Assembly (NCBI RefSeq): GCF_023168405.1
Contig: NZ_AP025285.1
Location: 928,001 to 992,000 of the forward strand
Reading direction: 5' to 3'
DNA length: 64,000 nucleotides
From: Leptogranulimonas caecicola
GTDB taxonomy: Bacteria; Actinomycetota; Coriobacteriia; Coriobacteriales; Atopobiaceae
Shown here piece after piece: positions 18,516 to 27,197 of this stretch (positions within the stretch are counted from its first letter, which is position 1; every line of letters starts with the position of its first letter). Below the pieces are notes generated by a model. It did no database searches, had not been told where the DNA came from, and was given only the letters and a program-made list of their open reading frames with translations. Position numbers and translations under genes: made by a program.

Positions 18516-19310
18516 TTATTTGCTTTGGGAGAGATGGGAGAGCTCCCCAGACTTTTTTGTAGCTGCACGCCAGGGCATGGCAATGCGCGCAATCAAGCCG
18601 ATCAATCCCATGAGAGCTAAAGAGAGTGCAGAAATGATAAGGATCACGGCAAACATCTGGTCATAGGAGTAGGATTTGCGCACGCGAGTCATATAGACTC
18701 CCAATCCGTCGAAACCTCCGAGCCATTCAGCTACTACTGCGCCTACCACGGCGTAGGTAGCGCTGATGCGCAATCCCGAGAAGAACGAACCCGCCGCAGC
18801 CGGGATCTTCACATAGCGAAAGATCTGCCAGCGATTGGCCCCCATGGTGCGCATGAGGTCTATGGCGTCGGGGTCCACCGAGGCAAAGCCTTCTGCCAAC
18901 GCTACCGTGATGGGAAAGAAGGTGGTGAGCGCCACCAGAAGCACCTTGGGCAGCATGCCATAGCCCAGCCACAACACCAAGAGCGGTGCGATGGCCACTG
19001 TAGGGATGGTCTGGCTTAGGGTTACCAAAGGATTGAGGGCGGCTTTTACCAGGGCGAAGCGATCCATAAGTACCGCAAGGCCAAAGCCCGCTGCAACGCC
19101 ACAGGCTAGGCCTACTAGGGCCTCTGTGAGGGTCACCAGGCCGTGGGAGGCCAGTAGAGGCGCATCGGCAATGAGCGCTTCCACCACATCCAAAGGGCTT
19201 GGCAAGAGAAAGGCGGGAACAAGGCCAAAGCTCACTGTGCACTGCCACACCACAAGCACCACAACTACGGTAACGGTAGGGGCGACCCAAGAGCGACGAG
19301 CAGATCTCAC
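18516..19310 (-). CDS. thiX: Thiamine-precursor ABC transporter permease
   Basis: 264 residues from a GTG at 19310, chosen because AGGAG lies five bases upstream and the protein then begins with a short basic tail and a membrane segment (SWVAPTVTVVVVLVVWQ). In-frame upstream starts would overlap the preceding gene. About six membrane segments; the loop LMRTMGANRWQIFRYVKIP is the EAA-type ATPase contact region. The start overlaps the stop of the upstream gene by four bases (GTGA), indicating translational coupling. Confidence 0.88.
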   Translation of the reverse strand: MRSARRSWVAPTVTVVVVLVVWQCTVSFGLVPAFLLPSPLDVVEALIADAPLLASHGLVTLTEALVGLACGVAAGFGLAVLMDRFALVKAALNPLVTLSQTIPTVAIAPLLVLWLGYGMLPKVLLVALTTFFPITVALAEGFASVDPDAIDLMRTMGANRWQIFRYVKIPAAAGSFFSGLRISATYAVVGAVVAEWLGGFDGLGVYMTRVRKSYSYDQMFAVILIISALSLALMGLIGLIARIAMPWRAATKKSGELSHLSQSK

Positions 19311-19648
19311 TGGTTCTCCTCGGAACGAGAAGCATCGAATGCCGCATTGACCTGGGCGTACTTGCCCACTTTGCGCTCGGTGGTAAGCAGGGGCTCTTGC
19401 GCCCTCACATCGATCTTCGCGTAGGTCATGACTTTGCCTGCGCCGGCCGCGATGGCGATGCGTTGACACTCGGCCAGAATGCTCATGCACAGATCATAAT
19501 CGCCTTCGATGGTAGATTCAAAGGGACCCACAAACAGGCTAACCGGTTGGGATTTGAGGTAATCGATGACCTCGTCCACAATGCGTACCACCTCATCGTC
19601 GCTGGCGGCGTCCATAGGCAGCACTTGAATGGCAACAGCGCACTCCAT
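19307..19648 (-). CDS. Small thiamine-binding protein (MTH1187/YkoF family)
   Basis: 113 residues from the ATG at 19648, which has GGAAGGA upstream. Sequence MECAVAIQVLPMDAASDDEVVRIVDEV and the SIEGDYD-like FESTIEGDYDLCMSIL pattern match the MTH1187/YkoF thiamine-binding family. Such proteins bind thiamine or its pyrimidine moiety in the cytoplasm and are often found beside thiamine-precursor ABC transporters. First gene after the TPP riboswitch. Confidence 0.82.
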   Translation of the reverse strand: MECAVAIQVLPMDAASDDEVVRIVDEVIDYLKSQPVSLFVGPFESTIEGDYDLCMSILAECQRIAIAAGAGKVMTYAKIDVRAQEPLLTTERKVGKYAQVNAAFDASRSEENQ

Positions 19649-19668
19649 TGCACGTCCTTCCTGGCGGC

Positions 19669-19696
19669 ATAAAAAATCCCGCCACATTGCGGGACC
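19669..19696 (-). terminator. Riboswitch-controlled intrinsic terminator
   Basis: On the minus strand TCCCGC, a short AATGT loop and GCGGGA are followed by TTTTTT. It sits between the TPP aptamer and the first gene's ribosome site. Its 5' arm (GGTCCC) can alternatively pair with GGGACC at the aptamer's 3' edge, an obvious antiterminator. Confidence 0.85.
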
Positions 19697-19710
19697 CGGA
19701 GGCGAAGTCG

Positions 19711-19812
19711 CATGGTCCCTACGCTGGCATTATCCAGATCAGGTTCTTGGGTCGAGCCGCTTGGGTGCTCCTCTCAGCCGGGCCATAAGCTCCCAGCTCC
19801 CCTTTGTCCATG
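19711..19812 (-). promoter_or_regulatory. TPP riboswitch aptamer (THI element)
   Basis: The minus strand carries the conserved TPP core: CTGAGA, ACCC, and GAACCTGATCTGGATAATG followed by CCAGCGTAGGGA. The closing stem P1 is visible as CATGG / CCATG at 19812-19808 and 19715-19711. It controls the thiamine-precursor transport operon; bound TPP should stabilise P1 and let the downstream terminator form. Confidence 0.95.
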
Positions 19813-19961
19813 GATTATAGCGTGCGCTAGGTGTGACGCAAAGGACGAGCTTATATCTGACAAACTCTTGGATTTATATTTATAGGTGAGACAGGCTCAC
19901 ACACTACAAGTCGACTACTCTAAAAGGAAGCCAAGAACTCCACTGCGGGGAGGATGCATCA

Positions 19962-21299
19962 ATGACAGCGCCCGAATCCACTGCCACTTCCAATACCTCT
20001 TACCAAAGCCTTGACTACAAGCGTTTGGGCGAGGCAGTGACAGAGGCGCTCTCAGGAGTAGATGCGGCTGTAGTGGACTCCCAAGAGGTCCCTCAGCTCA
20101 TCAAGAAGCTCAGTCAGGCAGTAGAGCCTGCGGTGATAGAGATCCGCCGCTTCCTTCACGCCCATCCTGAGCCGTCTCTCAAAGAAGTTGAAACCGCTCG
20201 CACCATTACGCACCAGCTGGAGGCCTTGGGTATCCCCTACTACATGCCTTATGAGAACAGCGTGGTAGCTACCATCAAGGGCACCGCTCCCGGCGCCTAC
20301 GATTCCCAGAGCCATCCCCGCAAGCGCCTGCTCATGCGTGCCGATATCGACGCCCTTCCGGTTCAAGAAGAGACTGGCGCACCCTATGCTTCTCAAACTC
20401 CTGGAATCATGCATGCCTGTGGCCATGATTGCCATGCTGCCATGCTTTTGGGAGCAGCCGCCATCCTTTCCCACATTGCTCCCGTGCTTTGCGGCGAGGT
20501 GCGCTTGGTATTCCAACCAGCCGAGGAAAACTCCACCGGCGCCTCCATGATGGTGAAGGCAGGCGTGTGCGACGGCGTCGACGGAGCCTATGGCTGTCAC
20601 ATTTGGAGCGAGGTGCCGGCAGGCAAAGTCTCTCTCGAGGCCGGCCCGCGCATGGCTAACGCCGACTGGTGGCGCATCGACATCAAAGGCAAGTCTGCTC
20701 ACGGTGCGCTTCCTCACCGCGGCGCCGACGCCATCCTCGCTGGCGCCGCCATCATCGAGGAACTCCAAACCATCGTGAGTCGCTCGGTCTCCCCTTTCGA
20801 GCCCGCCGTGGTGACTGTGGGCCAGTTTCACGGAGGCACCGCCCGCAATGTGGTGGCAGGCTCTGCCTGGCTTGAAGGCACGGTGCGCACCTTCGACCCC
20901 GAGATCCACGCGCGCATGCCGCTTCTTATGAAGCGCGTTGCCGAGGAGACCGCAGCCGCCTTGGGTTGCGAGGCCACGGTGAGCCAGTACGATTTGGGCA
21001 GTTGGGCTGTGGTAAACGACGCCCATGCCTCACAGATCGCCGCGCGTGCGGCGGAAGCGGTTCTCGGCAAGGATGCCATCGCTCGCTACCGAGGCTCCAT
21101 GCCCGGCGAAGACTTCTCTGAGTATCTTTTCGAAGTGCCGGGCGTCTTCGTGTTTTTGGGTTGTGCCAACCCTGCGAAAGGTCCGGTGCACCCTCAGCAT
21201 TCCTGCTTCTACAACCCCGACGAGACCGTGCTCAAAAACGGCGTCGCCCTAGAGGCTGCCTATGCCTGGGAATTCCTAGGCGAGGGGCTTGCGCACTAG
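19962..21299 (+). CDS. M20D-family amidohydrolase
   Basis: 445 residues with the metal-ligand pattern of the M20D (hippuricase/IAA-amino acid hydrolase) group: LMRADIDALPVQEETG, MHACGHDCHAAMLLGAA, VFQPAEEN and a C-terminal PGEDFSEYL. It should cleave an N-acyl amino acid or similar amide. Close relatives include hippurate hydrolase, aminobenzoyl-glutamate hydrolase and N-acetyldiaminopimelate deacetylase; context does not decide among them. The ~50-residue leader before the catalytic domain is longer than usual. GGGGAGG lies eight bases before the ATG. It is divergent from the thiamine operon. Confidence 0.88.
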   Translation: MTAPESTATSNTSYQSLDYKRLGEAVTEALSGVDAAVVDSQEVPQLIKKLSQAVEPAVIEIRRFLHAHPEPSLKEVETARTITHQLEALGIPYYMPYENSVVATIKGTAPGAYDSQSHPRKRLLMRADIDALPVQEETGAPYASQTPGIMHACGHDCHAAMLLGAAAILSHIAPVLCGEVRLVFQPAEENSTGASMMVKAGVCDGVDGAYGCHIWSEVPAGKVSLEAGPRMANADWWRIDIKGKSAHGALPHRGADAILAGAAIIEELQTIVSRSVSPFEPAVVTVGQFHGGTARNVVAGSAWLEGTVRTFDPEIHARMPLLMKRVAEETAAALGCEATVSQYDLGSWAVVNDAHASQIAARAAEAVLGKDAIARYRGSMPGEDFSEYLFEVPGVFVFLGCANPAKGPVHPQHSCFYNPDETVLKNGVALEAAYAWEFLGEGLAH

Positions 21300-21324
21300 G
21301 GCGTCGTGTGAATCAGTAGTGCGA

Positions 21325-22068
21325 CTATTCTTTCTCTTCGCCGGAAAGCAGGCGATCCACCATCACCTGGTTGGCCGCCAGCTCCACCGAGTCATCCAAA
21401 GGTTCCAGGGCGCCGTCGCCGTAGCGACGCTCTAGCGCTGCCGACAAAAGCGCGTCTGCCACACCCGGGTTCTTGGGCAGCAGGGGCCCATGGATATAGG
21501 TGCCCACTACGTTGTCTTGCCAGCAGCCCTCATAGCCTGTGATGCCGTCGTTGCCATGTCCAAAGAGCACTTTGCCCAAGGGACGAAGACCTGCGCCCAA
21601 GTGGGTCCGGCCCCCATGGTTCTCATAGCCCACGATGGGCTGAGGGGAAAGATCGCTCTCGATGGCAATGTTGCCGATGAGGCGAGGGTTGCCGCGATCG
21701 GTATAGAGGTCTACCAACCCCAAGCCTTCTACCTTCTCGTCGCCCATGAGGTAGGAGTGGCCTAAGAGTTGATAGCCACCACATACGGCAAGCAGCACTC
21801 CTCCATCGGCTACGTAGGCTGCCAGCTCGGCTTTTTGGGCCAGCAGCTTGTCACACACAATGCGCTGCTCGCGGTCGGAGCCGCCGCCGATAAAGACCAG
21901 GTCCACCTCTTTGAAGCTGGGGGTATCGTCGATGGAGACCTCGGCGATCTCTGGGGTGAGGCCGCGCCACTCCAAGCGTTTGGCAAGCGTGATGATATTG
22001 CCGCTGTCGCCATAGAGGTTTAGGAGCTCGGGATAGAGATGGGCAATGCGCACAGACTTACCGCTCAT
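21325..22068 (-). CDS. gatD: Lipid II isoglutaminyl synthase, glutamine amidotransferase subunit
   Basis: 247 residues from the ATG at 22068, which overlaps the murT stop and has GGGGAG upstream. IAHLYPELLNLYGDSGNI is the GatD/CobQ-like start; the nucleophile is Cys96 in LLAVCGGYQLLG and the partner His lies in GTYIHGPLLPKNP. It releases ammonia from glutamine for MurT, together amidating the D-glutamate of lipid II. Last gene of the amaP-asp23-murT operon. Confidence 0.93.
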   Translation of the reverse strand: MSGKSVRIAHLYPELLNLYGDSGNIITLAKRLEWRGLTPEIAEVSIDDTPSFKEVDLVFIGGGSDREQRIVCDKLLAQKAELAAYVADGGVLLAVCGGYQLLGHSYLMGDEKVEGLGLVDLYTDRGNPRLIGNIAIESDLSPQPIVGYENHGGRTHLGAGLRPLGKVLFGHGNDGITGYEGCWQDNVVGTYIHGPLLPKNPGVADALLSAALERRYGDGALEPLDDSVELAANQVMVDRLLSGEEKE

Positions 22069-23449
22069 GGCTCTCCCCAATCTTTTCAAGCTCTGCCTTG
22101 GCAGGCCACAGGGCAGAATAGTTGGTAAGCACATACAGAGGACGGTCTTTGGGAAGGGATGTTATGTGATCCAAGGCATCCTTGACGCTTGCGCAGAGCG
22201 GCGCGTCCATGCCGGCATACTTCATACGTACCTGCAGGTCGTTGGAGCGATGTCCACCCACTGCCAGTGTGAGGTCGTCTTCCTGGGAGAGGCGCTCGAA
22301 GTCCACATCCCAGATCCAAGAGATATCTTTGCCGTCGTTGTAGTCGTCGTTCACCACAAAGAAGGCGGCTTTGGGCCGATCGTCGGCAAGCATGAGGGAG
22401 ATGTTCTGGTTAAAGCCAGTAGGGTTTTTGGCTAAGTTGAGCACCACTTCTCTACCGTCCACATCAAAGCGCTGCAAGCGCCCGTTCTCCGGATGGTAGT
22501 GATCCAGGGTGTCTTGGAACTGTTCTGGGGTCACCCCGGCCAGCGTGGCCCCAATGAAGGCGGCCAGCAGGTTGTAGACCATGTAGACGCCGCCAAAGGA
22601 CGCCTTAAGGTGCACAGGCCACTGGGGTGTTTCAAGCGGAGAGGCTGCGGGTTTCTCGGCAGCAGGGGTGCGCGGACCTGTCACGTCAAAGGAGACTCCT
22701 GTGCGCTCCACCTTGACGTGGGTGGCACGCCAGTCGAGCTCAGGGCGAGCGAAGTCTCCATTGGGGCATGCAAAGTTTCCCAGCTGGGCGTAGTGGCGGA
22801 AGACATAGTCGAGCTCTGCTCCGCAGACTTGGCAAAAGCGAGCCTCGGGCACACGGTCGGGGGGAAGGCCCAGAGCCTCGTCGATGCCAAAGGAGATGAC
22901 GGGATTGCCTTGGGTAAGACGCAGCGCCACGCCCATGGAAAGCGGGTCGTCGCCACAGACTACCAGCGTGGTCGCGGGAGAGGCGTCCAGCGCGTGGGCA
23001 ATGGTGTCTTGCACGCGGTCTATCTCGCCTGCGCGGTCCAGCTGGTCGCGAAAGAGATTGAGCAAGATGAGATAGCGGGGTTTTAGGGCCGGCAAGATCT
23101 TGATGGTGGAGAGCTCGTCTGCCTCGATGACAGCCCAATTGGCCGAGAGCTTGGTCATGAGGGCTGCGGTGACGCCTGGTGCCATGTTGGCTCCAGCGCG
23201 GTTGCACATCACTGTCTGACCAGAGGCTTCTATGGCCGAGGCGAGCACGTTATTGGTAGTGGTTTTGCCGTTGGTGCCGCAGACCACGATGGAGCCCTCT
23301 ACATGAGAAGCCAGCTCGCTCAAGAGCGCAGGATCGATGGCCAAGGCGATGCGGCCTGGCAGCTGAGAGGCGTTTCGGTGAAGCACTGAGACAAGGCCCC
23401 AGCGCGTCAGTTTTCCAGCGCCTAAGGCAAAGGAAGCGCGCAATGTCAT
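22058..23449 (-). CDS. murT: Lipid II isoglutaminyl synthase, Mur ligase-like subunit
   Basis: 463 residues from the ATG at 23449, one base after the asp23 stop; GAGG precedes it. ATP site VVCGTNGKTTTNN; central Mur-ligase domain; C-terminal DUF1727-type region (NPTGFNQNISLM). The inserted zinc-ribbon region has CQVCG and ACPNGDF, so only three of the four cysteines usual in MurT are visible. Just after it is PAAEKPAASPLETP, encoded by a copy of the dispersed repeat (22652-22661). The protein uses ammonia from GatD to amidate lipid II at the cytoplasmic membrane face. Confidence 0.93.
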   Translation of the reverse strand: MTLRASFALGAGKLTRWGLVSVLHRNASQLPGRIALAIDPALLSELASHVEGSIVVCGTNGKTTTNNVLASAIEASGQTVMCNRAGANMAPGVTAALMTKLSANWAVIEADELSTIKILPALKPRYLILLNLFRDQLDRAGEIDRVQDTIAHALDASPATTLVVCGDDPLSMGVALRLTQGNPVISFGIDEALGLPPDRVPEARFCQVCGAELDYVFRHYAQLGNFACPNGDFARPELDWRATHVKVERTGVSFDVTGPRTPAAEKPAASPLETPQWPVHLKASFGGVYMVYNLLAAFIGATLAGVTPEQFQDTLDHYHPENGRLQRFDVDGREVVLNLAKNPTGFNQNISLMLADDRPKAAFFVVNDDYNDGKDISWIWDVDFERLSQEDDLTLAVGGHRSNDLQVRMKYAGMDAPLCASVKDALDHITSLPKDRPLYVLTNYSALWPAKAELEKIGESHER

Positions 23450-23450
23450 G

Positions 23451-23939
23451 CTAATTGGCCTCACGCTCGTCGTCGTCCAGCTCGCCGGCCGCGATAACGT
23501 CTTCGATGCGCAGGTTCACGCCGGAGACCTCAAGGCCGGTCATGGAGGAAAGCTCGCGCACCACAGCCTTCTTCACATCTTCGAAGACCTGAGGCGCGTA
23601 GGCGCCGTAGGCCATGAGGATGGAGATGTTCACGCGCACGGAGTTGTCCTGCATAACCTCTACTGTGACGCCCTTGGTGAGATCTGCGCCGGTGAGCGTC
23701 TCTTGAACGCGCTTGAAAAAGCCGCCCTTCATGCCTACCACACCGGGGACGTCGCGGCAGGCGATGGCCACGATCTTCTCGATGACGCCGTTGGAGAAAG
23801 TGAGGGAGTCCTCGGAGTCTGCATCCTCGACGTCTTCGATGACGTCATCGTCTGTGGTTTGGGCCATGGCGCTCACAGGCAGCTGCACCAATGAAGATTC
23901 TTGAGCCTCAGAGGTTGAGGTGGTAGAAGCGTCGTTCAT
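23451..23939 (-). CDS. Asp23/Gls24-family envelope stress protein
   Basis: 162 residues: an acidic, Ser/Thr-rich leader of about 45 residues, then the Asp23 domain (FSNGVIEKIVAIACRDVPGVVGM, SILMAYGAYAPQVFEDVKKAV). Asp23 proteins are soluble but held at the membrane by AmaP, encoded two genes upstream in the same operon. AAGGAG six bases before the ATG. It ends one base before murT. Confidence 0.92.
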   Translation of the reverse strand: MNDASTTSTSEAQESSLVQLPVSAMAQTTDDDVIEDVEDADSEDSLTFSNGVIEKIVAIACRDVPGVVGMKGGFFKRVQETLTGADLTKGVTVEVMQDNSVRVNISILMAYGAYAPQVFEDVKKAVVRELSSMTGLEVSGVNLRIEDVIAAGELDDDEREAN

Positions 23940-23962
23940 GATGTCTCCTTAAAGCTCGCGCT

Positions 23963-24382
23963 TTAGCGGTAATCGTTAGAAGGGGCAAGTAGATGCTTGA
24001 CGGCATTGATGATGCGCGGGTCGCCGTCCAGCCATTGACCAAAGGCTACCCCGGCAGTGGCCATAAGCGCTACAAAAAGCGCCTGGAAGAAACCGACCCA
24101 AAAGATAAGCAGAGCCACCACCACTCCAAGCACGCCAAAGATCACCGCATTGGAATGGCCGGGCGCCAATCCCTCTACCCAACTGGCAGCAGTGGATCGC
24201 GTTTTGGCGGCCAGTATGCGTGCATGGGCTCCTTGCGCCTTGAAGTTTGTGACTGCGTCGGCAGGCTGGGAGCCTTTTTCCTGCCGAGAAGCTCCTGCCT
24301 CAGTAGTTGAGGCTTTTTGAGTGGACTCGCCATCGGCAGACTCCACATCGACTTCGACGGTTACAGGAGGCTTTTTGGCCAT
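23963..24382 (-). CDS. DUF2273 small membrane protein
   Basis: 139 residues from the ATG at 24382 (GGAGG upstream; one base after the amaP stop). The first ~75 residues are polar (MAKKPPVTVEVDVESADGES). The C-terminal part has two adjacent membrane segments (AVIFGVLGVVVALLIFWVGF and the FVALMATAGVAFGQWLDGD region), the DUF2273 signature commonly found between amaP and asp23 genes. Likely part of the same membrane-anchored stress complex. Confidence 0.82.
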   Translation of the reverse strand: MAKKPPVTVEVDVESADGESTQKASTTEAGASRQEKGSQPADAVTNFKAQGAHARILAAKTRSTAASWVEGLAPGHSNAVIFGVLGVVVALLIFWVGFFQALFVALMATAGVAFGQWLDGDPRIINAVKHLLAPSNDYR

Positions 24383-24383
24383 G

Positions 24384-25169
24384 CTAGTGCACCTCCTTAG
24401 ATATAGCCTGAGGATGCACGATGGTAACCTCAGAAGAGCTGCTGGTAGAAGCTTCGGATTCTGGAGAGACTGCTTCTTCTGGTGACAAGCCTGTAGAGCT
24501 TTGAGCATCCTTCGAGGCTTCGATTCCGTAAGGTACGGGTTTCTCGGCAACTTGGCCGGTATCATGACGCAGGGCACGATCGGCCTTGTGGGCGGCGGTG
24601 GGCTTGAAGCTGCCATTCTTTTGAGGGGACACGGCGTTGCCGGGAGTGATGTCGGCAGTTTGGCGAGGCTCCAAAAAGCGCAGAGTCAACGATCCCAAAC
24701 GGTCGCCAATGAGAATGGTGAGTCCCCGGCGCAATGATTCTTGGAGGGCCTGAGCTTCGGCCTGGACATCGAGAGAGTGGTAGGGCTGGATCCAAAGGGC
24801 TACATCCACCTGATCGCGATGGCGAGTATCTACCACCACCTTGGTAACCAGGCATAGGCCGTCAGCCTCGGCCAGATAGGTGGCTTGGGACGCCACCGCA
24901 GAGCGCGCGATGGAAACGCGGTCGCCATCTTCATTGATGACTTCGATGTCTTTGGGTTTTTTGGCGCGCACCCCAGCCACAAAGAGACAGATGAATCCCA
25001 CGAGCCCTATGACGATGAAGGCTTCTGTGAGGAAGACGAACCAGTCAAGGGCGAACAAGGCAGAGATCTGGGCTGTCCAAGGGCCGAGCCACCAGACAAG
25101 GCCAAGACCAACCACTAGCAAGCCTAGCAGCGAAAAGACTATGAGGCAGAAGCGCTTGAACCCATTCAT
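24384..25169 (-). CDS. amaP: Alkaline shock response membrane anchor protein AmaP
   Basis: 261 residues from the ATG at 25169, which has GAAGGG nine bases upstream; earlier in-frame ATGs (25178, 25193) are placed too close to that site or lack one. Two N-terminal membrane segments (RFCLIVFSLLGLLVVGLGL, FLTEAFIVIGLVGFICLFV) and a cytoplasmic domain (SIARSAVASQATYLAEADG) match AmaP. The C-terminal ~85 residues are low-complexity, Ser/Glu-rich, and include VAEKPVPYGIE encoded by a copy of the dispersed repeat. First gene of the operon. Confidence 0.85.
   Translation of the reverse strand: MNGFKRFCLIVFSLLGLLVVGLGLVWWLGPWTAQISALFALDWFVFLTEAFIVIGLVGFICLFVAGVRAKKPKDIEVINEDGDRVSIARSAVASQATYLAEADGLCLVTKVVVDTRHRDQVDVALWIQPYHSLDVQAEAQALQESLRRGLTILIGDRLGSLTLRFLEPRQTADITPGNAVSPQKNGSFKPTAAHKADRALRHDTGQVAEKPVPYGIEASKDAQSSTGLSPEEAVSPESEASTSSSSEVTIVHPQAISKEVH
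24530..24550 (-). repeat. Copy of extended dispersed repeat inside amaP
   Basis: Plus strand GGTACGGGTTTCTCGGCAA. It is read in the gene as AEKPVP within the unconserved C-terminal tail. Confidence 0.6.
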
Positions 25170-25274
25170 GGACTTCATCCCTTCGACATTCATCTATGGG
25201 TGTGCCCAGCGGCACGTGCAATAGATGCCTCTTCACTGTAAACGCTCCCGACCACTCAGGCGCTGATCCTGTGC

Positions 25275-25325
25275 AAAAAGAAACCCGGTTTCCAAAAACG
25301 CCACCAGACGTCTTGGAAAACCGGG
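25275..25325 (-). terminator. Intrinsic terminator of yebC
   Basis: Inverted repeat CCCGGTTTCCAA / TTGGAAAACCGGG; on the minus strand the stem is followed by TTTCTTTTT. It sits 30 bases after the yebC stop. Confidence 0.85.
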
Positions 25326-25354
25326 CAAAAATGCAACTTTTGAGAACCTAAGGA

Positions 25355-26152
25355 TTACTCCTCATCCAGAGCAGCGGCGATCTCGTCTGTCATCTCCATG
25401 GTATTGTAGACGTTCTGCACGTCTTCCAACTCCTCCAAACGGTCTACCAGGCGCTGGACCTTCTTGGCATCTGCCACGGAGACCTGGCTGGGGGTGGTGG
25501 GAACCATGGTGAGCTCCGAGCCCTTGACCTCAATGCCCTGAGCCTCAAGGCCAGCCTGGACGTTTTGCATGTTGTCGTAAGCGGTGTAGACGATCCACTG
25601 ATCGCCGGCATCCTCGTAGTCCTCGCCGCCGGCCTCTGCCACGGCCATCATGAACTCGTCCTCATCGGTAGCGTTGGGGCGGTCCTCGACCTTCTTGTCA
25701 TCAGACTTGATGATCTTGTCTACAGCGATGGAACCCTTGCGCTCGAACTGGAAGGCCACCGAGCCAGAAGTGCCCAGGTTGCCGCCAGAGTGAGAGAAGG
25801 CAGAGCGCACGTCTGCGGCGGTGCGATTGCGGTTGTCGGTGAGGCATTCCACATAGACGGCGACGCCAGCAGGGCCGTAGCCCTCATAGGTGACGTTCTC
25901 GTAGACGGCAGCATCTGCGCCGGCGCCAAAGGCCTTGTCAATAGCGGCCTTGATCTTGGCGTTGGGCATGGAAACCATGCGGGCGCGAGCAACGGCTGCA
26001 GCCAAAGAAGCGTTGTTGTCCGGGTTTGGATCGCCGCCCAGTTTTGCCGCAACGGTGATGTTGCGGGAGAGCTTAGAGAACAAAGTGGAACGCTTGGCGT
26101 CGATGGCCGCTTTCTTGTGCTTGGTAGTGGCCCACTTAGAGTGTCCGGACAT
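25355..26152 (-). CDS. yebC: YebC/PmpR-family transcription or translation regulator
   Basis: 265 residues, starting MSGHSKWATTKHKKAAIDAKRS, the invariant start of the family. Proteins of this family have been described as DNA-binding regulators and, more recently, as translation factors that ease ribosome stalling at proline tracts. It has its own terminator downstream. The RBS GGAG lies six bases before the ATG. The C-terminal acidic tail is normal. Confidence 0.93.
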   Translation of the reverse strand: MSGHSKWATTKHKKAAIDAKRSTLFSKLSRNITVAAKLGGDPNPDNNASLAAAVARARMVSMPNAKIKAAIDKAFGAGADAAVYENVTYEGYGPAGVAVYVECLTDNRNRTAADVRSAFSHSGGNLGTSGSVAFQFERKGSIAVDKIIKSDDKKVEDRPNATDEDEFMMAVAEAGGEDYEDAGDQWIVYTAYDNMQNVQAGLEAQGIEVKGSELTMVPTTPSQVSVADAKKVQRLVDRLEELEDVQNVYNTMEMTDEIAAALDEE

Positions 26153-26441
26153 GCATGCTCCTTCGATTTGGTACTGGCGCTCACCTGAGCGCTGCGGTTG
26201 GTGTCTTGGCGCTGATGCTGCCAGCTAAAGGCGCGCTCAGAGTAAACTCTGGACTCTACCTACCCAAAAGCAAAAGCCTTGAGGCCAGCCAACAGATCCT
26301 AAAGACGCACAGATCCATAACCCCGCAATGATACCACGGTGTCTCCATCGCACTACCCCCTATCTCACAGAAGAACGGCTCTCCATGAAGGGAAGGGCGC
26401 TTGTGCATGATTGCATGGCCTGACGCCCTCTTTGAGATCTC

Positions 26442-27113
26442 CTATTCCAAGAGGCCGTAGCGTTGCTTGAAACGCTTGAGCACACGCCCCCAGCTATCCC
26501 AGAGCAACCACAGAAATGCCGCAGTGGCAACGCCGTGTACCAGATCAAATGCGAGAGAGGCTGCACAGGTGGCCATGATACTGGCCCAACTCAAGGGCCT
26601 GACAAAGCCTACCAATGTATAGCCGTTCATAATAAGGCCAAAGCCTAGAGCCGCTACAAAACCAAATGCTGCGGCTTGATTTTGCGTTCTAAGCCATCCA
26701 TGCTTAGCCCATATCCCTGCCATGTAGCCCATGAGTCCCCAGGCATACATCTGCCAAGGCGTCCAGGATCCCTGTCCAAAAAAGAGATTGGATACCAAAG
26801 CCGCCAGAGCTCCGCATAAAAAGCCGCTGCGCGAGCCTAGAGAGGCGCCCGTCAAAATAACGATAGCCGATAAAGGCTTCACATCGGGGACGGCAGCAAA
26901 CAGCATTCTGCCCACCGCCCCGAGGGCAGCGAGGCTCACCGCAGGAAGAAACTGACGCAACGCGGGAGTGGAGGTCTCCCATCCTGCAAGCATTATCCCT
27001 AAGGCTGCAAACACCACCACTGCCGACAAGAGCGCCCAGGGGCCTTGAAACCAAAGCCCTAGCACCAATACGCAAGGCACTGCAGCCAGTGCGCAGGGTT
27101 CCAACTTTTGCAT
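26442..27113 (-). CDS. ECF transporter S component (substrate-binding membrane subunit)
   Basis: 223 residues from the ATG at 27113 (AGAAGGA upstream). Six or so membrane segments and the block PLSAIVILTGASLGSRSGF followed by NLFFGQGSWTPWQMYAWGLMG, a pattern I associate with S components assigned to cobalamin or related vitamins (CbrT-like); the substrate call is tentative. It would dock with the EcfT and fused ATPase encoded at 28461-30853, separated from it by an antiporter gene on the other strand. Confidence 0.78.
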   Translation of the reverse strand: MQKLEPCALAAVPCVLVLGLWFQGPWALLSAVVVFAALGIMLAGWETSTPALRQFLPAVSLAALGAVGRMLFAAVPDVKPLSAIVILTGASLGSRSGFLCGALAALVSNLFFGQGSWTPWQMYAWGLMGYMAGIWAKHGWLRTQNQAAAFGFVAALGFGLIMNGYTLVGFVRPLSWASIMATCAASLAFDLVHGVATAAFLWLLWDSWGRVLKRFKQRYGLLE

Positions 27114-27149
27114 AGCAGGTCCTTCTGGGTAGATAGCTAAAAACTCCAA

Positions 27150-27174
27150 AGGGCATCTGATAAGAAGATGCCCT
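27150..27174. promoter_or_regulatory. Stem-loop in the divergent region between ECF S component and antiporter
   Basis: Perfect 9-bp inverted repeat AGGGCATCT / AGATGCCCT. On the minus strand it is followed by a T-rich stretch (TTTGGAGTTTTTAG) and lies in the leader of the S-component gene, so it could be a leader terminator or an operator. No aptamer was recognised. Confidence 0.4.
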
Positions 27175-27197
27175 GACTCTCACATTGGGGGCAACCT

